Source: JBEIDK01 sp040383485
GTDB taxonomy: Bacteria; Bacteroidota; Bacteroidia; UBA4408
NCBI GenBank assembly: GCA_040383485.1
Contig: JBEIDK010000147.1
Location: forward strand, 1-7,866
Direction of reading: 5' to 3'
Length of the DNA: 7,866 bases
Under the pieces are notes generated by a model. It was not told the origin of the DNA and searched no databases. It saw nothing but the letters and a program-made list of their open reading frames with translations. Positions 5,241 to 7,866 of this stretch are shown piece by piece. Numbering within the stretch: the first letter of the stretch is position 1; each line of letters begins with the position of its first letter. The translations under genes were made by a program, and so were the position numbers.

Positions 5241-7866
5241 ATGAAACTATTATTATTTTTTATATCAATATTATTTTGCACAAATACTTTAGCTCAAAGA
5301 GGTAAAGACGGAAACAAAACAGTGAGTGGTTCTGCCGTTGTCATTAACGAATATACTGCCCTTACTGCCAATGCAACAATCGGCGATGTGCAGTTAACGG
5401 TACAGTCTAGTAATCTCAACCAATTTGGTCGTTTTGCTACACCACTCGTACCAGGCGATTTAATAATGATTATTCAAATGCAAGGAGCTTCTTTGCTTGG
5501 AGGATTTACAGTTGGCTTAAACAATACAACCTTCGGATTCCCAAAGGATAGTACATGGGGAAGTATTACAAATTATAATAATTGTGGCAAGTATCAATTA
5601 CTTCAAGTCAAAGCAGTGCCAAATGCAACTACTATTCAATTAGATTGTCCTTTGCTTTATTCTTTTGATGTAACGGGCAAAACTCAAATTGTTAGATTGC
5701 CACGCATCAATAATTTTACTATAAATTTTGGCGCAACCGTTACCTGCGACGCATGGAATGGCATACGAGGGGGTATCGTAGCTTTTGAAGTTGATGGAAA
5801 TATTACCCTCAATGGAAATATTAATACTGATGCTAAAGGTTTTAGAGGCGGTGCCAAAGAGAATTTCTCAACGTTAGGGTTAAATGAAATTTCATGCGAC
5901 ACTGCCGAAGTAGGTGCTCAAAAAGGAGAAGGTATAGGAGGCTATAAAAGTGATTACAACTATTTAGGTGGCCGTTTTTGCAAAGGTGCTGCAGCTAATG
6001 CTGGCGGTGGCGGTAACTGTCATAATGCTGGCGGTGGTGGCGGCGGAAATGGAGGCTCTGTAGCAAGTTATTTTGCTGTTGGCGTACCAGATATTAGCAA
6101 TCCAAATTACATAACGGCATATAATCTAGAAACCCCAGGCATTGCAAACATCGTTTCTTCTGGTGGTGGACGTGGAGGATATTCAGCTTCTTCAGCAAAT
6201 GTAAGTCCGCTTACCAATGCTCCTGGTGCTTCTGCATGGGGTGGCGATTTTAGAGGTAAGAAAGGTGGCTTTGGTGGCAGGCCTCTTGATTATTCTACTG
6301 GTAGATTATATTTAGGCGGTGGCGGAGGTGCTGGTGATATGAATGAAAATTGGGGTGGCCGAGGCGGTAATGGAGGAGGTATGGTGTATGGAATTTGTCA
6401 TGGAAATATTATTGGTGCTGGTACTATTTCAAGTAATGGCGAAAATGGTGAAAATACTACAGGCACGTCTCCTCCACTTTTTGGTTCACAGGGTCAAGAT
6501 GGCGCTGGAGGTGCAGGAGCAGGTGGTACAGTTGTTTTAAACTGTTATGGAACTTCTTCAGCAATAATATGCCGCGCAAACGGTGGTAGTGGTGGCAATC
6601 AAACATTATTTGCATTAAATGCATCACTCAAAAACCAAGCGCAAGGACCCGGTGGCGGTGGTGGCGGTGGTTATATTCGAGTTTCTAACTCTAATTTAAC
6701 TCCCAGTGTTGCAGGCGGAATTAATGGTATCACTAACTCTAATTCAATGACTAATTTCCCCAGCAATGGCGCTACCAAAGGTGCATCAGGAGAATTAGTA
6801 GTCAATAGTTCTTTGCCAGATATTATTGCATTAAATGATACAATTTGTCCTGGTGACAGTGCAGTTTTAGTAGCCTCGGCCATCAACCTACAAAACCCTG
6901 TTCTAGAATGGTATGATGCTCCCTTTGCAGGCAATTTATTATTTACTGGAAACAATTTTACAACACCTAATATTTCTGTCAATACCGATTACTATGTGTC
7001 TCAATGCCCATTGCACTTCCGAAAAAAGGTAACTGTTGTTATGAATACAGGAGCCGCATTTGCAGTGAGTGCTGGTGCGGATCAGCTAATATGTAATCAA
7101 GCAACTGCGCAACTTAATGCTGCACTTCCTAGTGGCGCTGTTGGCGGATTGTGGAGCACTATTTTTGGTACAGCAACGATTACTAATCCTTCTAGCCCCA
7201 ACTCAATTGTTAATAATTTGAGTGCTGGTATTAATACTTTTGTTTGGACAGTTACCAATGGTTGTGCCGTTTCATCCGACACCATTGTAATTACAAACAA
7301 TCAAGTAGTTGATGTAGCAATGGCTGGTGCAAATCAACAAATATGTACCAACCAAATAAATTTGAATGCGCAACAACCTACAATTTCATCAGGAACATGG
7401 TCTGTTTTATCTGGTGGTGCTAGTATTACATCACCTACGCAATCCAATACACAAGCCACTAATTTAAGTATAGGTAATAATATCTTTCTTTGGACTGTTG
7501 CTTCTCAAAATAGTTGCCCAGCAAGTGTTGATACCATAACCATTAACGTATTGCAAACTTCTTCAATTGCAAATGCAGGTAACAATCAAACTATTTGTAC
7601 AAATTCAATTGTCTTAAATGCCACGCCAGTCACTGTTGGTATTGGTTCATGGTCTGTACTTTCTGGTACTGGGGCAATTGTAAATTTGAACAATCCGGTA
7701 ACAAGTGTAAATAATCTTACCATAGGTAATAATCAATTTTTGTGGACAATTATAAATGGCAGCTGCCCTGCTTCAATTGATACGGTATCAATTTTAGTCA
7801 ATCCAAATATTTCAATTGCTAATGCCGGAAATAACTTGAGTCAATGTGGCAATAGCATTCAACTAA
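5241..7866 (+). CDS. Large secreted glycine-rich, Ig-like repeat adhesin (3' end outside window)
   Basis: The frame runs open for 875 codons from the ATG at 5241 to the window edge. Residues 1-18 are a signal peptide (MKLLLFF, cut at TLA|Q). Residues of about 34-210 contain VVINEYTAL, PGDLIMIIQMQGA (71-83), AWNGIRGG (171-178) and KGFRGG (199-204). This pattern is seen at the start of large secreted proteins in Bacteroidota and myxobacteria. Residues of about 254-480 are glycine-rich, with runs such as NAGGGGGGNGG and seven glycines at 471-477. Residues of about 527-590 (DTICPGDSAVL, LEWYDAP, DYYVSQC) match the CHU_C-associated Ig-like domain. From about 609 onward there are repeats of 83-84 residues (AGANQQICTN, GTWSVLSGG, FLWTV, CPASVDT). 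Proteins of this build usually end in a T9SS type B (CHU_C) sorting domain, so I expect one downstream; it is not in view. The likely role is surface attachment or gliding-related adhesion, inferred only from architecture. Confidence 0.9.
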   Translation, partial: MKLLLFFISILFCTNTLAQRGKDGNKTVSGSAVVINEYTALTANATIGDVQLTVQSSNLNQFGRFATPLVPGDLIMIIQMQGASLLGGFTVGLNNTTFGFPKDSTWGSITNYNNCGKYQLLQVKAVPNATTIQLDCPLLYSFDVTGKTQIVRLPRINNFTINFGATVTCDAWNGIRGGIVAFEVDGNITLNGNINTDAKGFRGGAKENFSTLGLNEISCDTAEVGAQKGEGIGGYKSDYNYLGGRFCKGAAANAGGGGNCHNAGGGGGGNGGSVASYFAVGVPDISNPNYITAYNLETPGIANIVSSGGGRGGYSASSANVSPLTNAPGASAWGGDFRGKKGGFGGRPLDYSTGRLYLGGGGGAGDMNENWGGRGGNGGGMVYGICHGNIIGAGTISSNGENGENTTGTSPPLFGSQGQDGAGGAGAGGTVVLNCYGTSSAIICRANGGSGGNQTLFALNASLKNQAQGPGGGGGGGYIRVSNSNLTPSVAGGINGITNSNSMTNFPSNGATKGASGELVVNSSLPDIIALNDTICPGDSAVLVASAINLQNPVLEWYDAPFAGNLLFTGNNFTTPNISVNTDYYVSQCPLHFRKKVTVVMNTGAAFAVSAGADQLICNQATAQLNAALPSGAVGGLWSTIFGTATITNPSSPNSIVNNLSAGINTFVWTVTNGCAVSSDTIVITNNQVVDVAMAGANQQICTNQINLNAQQPTISSGTWSVLSGGASITSPTQSNTQATNLSIGNNIFLWTVASQNSCPASVDTITINVLQTSSIANAGNNQTICTNSIVLNATPVTVGIGSWSVLSGTGAIVNLNNPVTSVNNLTIGNNQFLWTIINGSCPASIDTVSILVNPNISIANAGNNLSQCGNSIQL
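7056..7866 (+). repeat. Tandem 83-84-residue Ig/PKD-like protein repeats in the adhesin gene
   Basis: Three full copies and the start of a fourth are visible. Taking the Ala codon of the 'AG.N/D' motif as a marker, the copies begin at 7071, 7323, 7575 and 7824, with spacings of 252, 252 and 249 bp. Each copy has 'AGxNQxIC', a central 'G.WS...G.a.I..P', an 'NLSxGxNxFxWTV' strand and, in copies 2 and 3, 'CPASxDT'. Copy 1 is the most divergent (CNQATAQLNAALP, GCAVSSDT). DNA identity between copies is moderate, so this is an old duplication rather than a fresh one. Each copy keeps Cys residues in the 'IC' and 'C.xS.DT' positions, possibly a disulphide pair. Confidence 0.85.

Noticed and set aside
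5684..7300. Short open frames inside the adhesin gene (minus strand 5684-5902, 6671-6982, 7097-7300; plus strand 6343-6540)
   Set aside because: They overlap the long plus-strand frame with signal peptide and repeats. The glycine and alanine codons of that gene suppress stops in other frames.

Overview
The window reads as a piece of a Bacteroidota chromosome. The evidence is the low GC, A-rich leader regions with little Shine-Dalgarno signal, and a set of proteins typical of that phylum: a type IX secretion (T9SS) type A sorting tail, SprB-type repeats, a CHU_C-associated Ig-like domain and a Bacteroidota-style ComEC tail. No RNA gene, insertion sequence, CRISPR array or integrase is visible.

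Layout. (a) 2-280, plus strand: the last 92 codons of a gene that resembles the C-terminus of ComEC/Rec2, the DNA-uptake channel. (b) 281-379: a short convergent spacer. (c) 4714-380, minus strand: a compact three-gene unit for exported proteins. In transcription order it holds a 524-aa SprB-repeat/tail-fibre-like protein, a 225-aa putative lipoprotein with a carboxypeptidase-regulatory-like domain, and a 695-aa secreted helical protein with a T9SS sorting tail. The genes are 5 bp apart and then overlap by 11 bp, so they are probably co-transcribed and translationally coupled. (d) 4715-5240: a 526-bp AT-rich divergent intergenic region with a weak promoter candidate on each side. (e) 5241 to the window end, plus strand: the first 875 codons of a large secreted adhesin-like protein. 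It has a signal peptide, a glycine-rich domain, an Ig-like domain and at least three 83-84-residue repeats. It has no stop codon inside the window.

The most notable element is a perfect 7-bp tandem repeat (7.6 copies, 4644-4696). It lies inside the coding sequence of the first minus-strand gene, between its ATG and the hydrophobic core of its signal peptide. Seven is not a multiple of three, so gain or loss of one unit shifts the frame, and both alternative frames hit a stop codon within seven codons after the repeat. This is the classical arrangement of a slipped-strand phase-variation switch. Here it would control a surface protein and, through coupling or polarity, possibly the two genes behind it. 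The present copy number is the ON state. Switching itself is an inference and cannot be shown from a single sequence.
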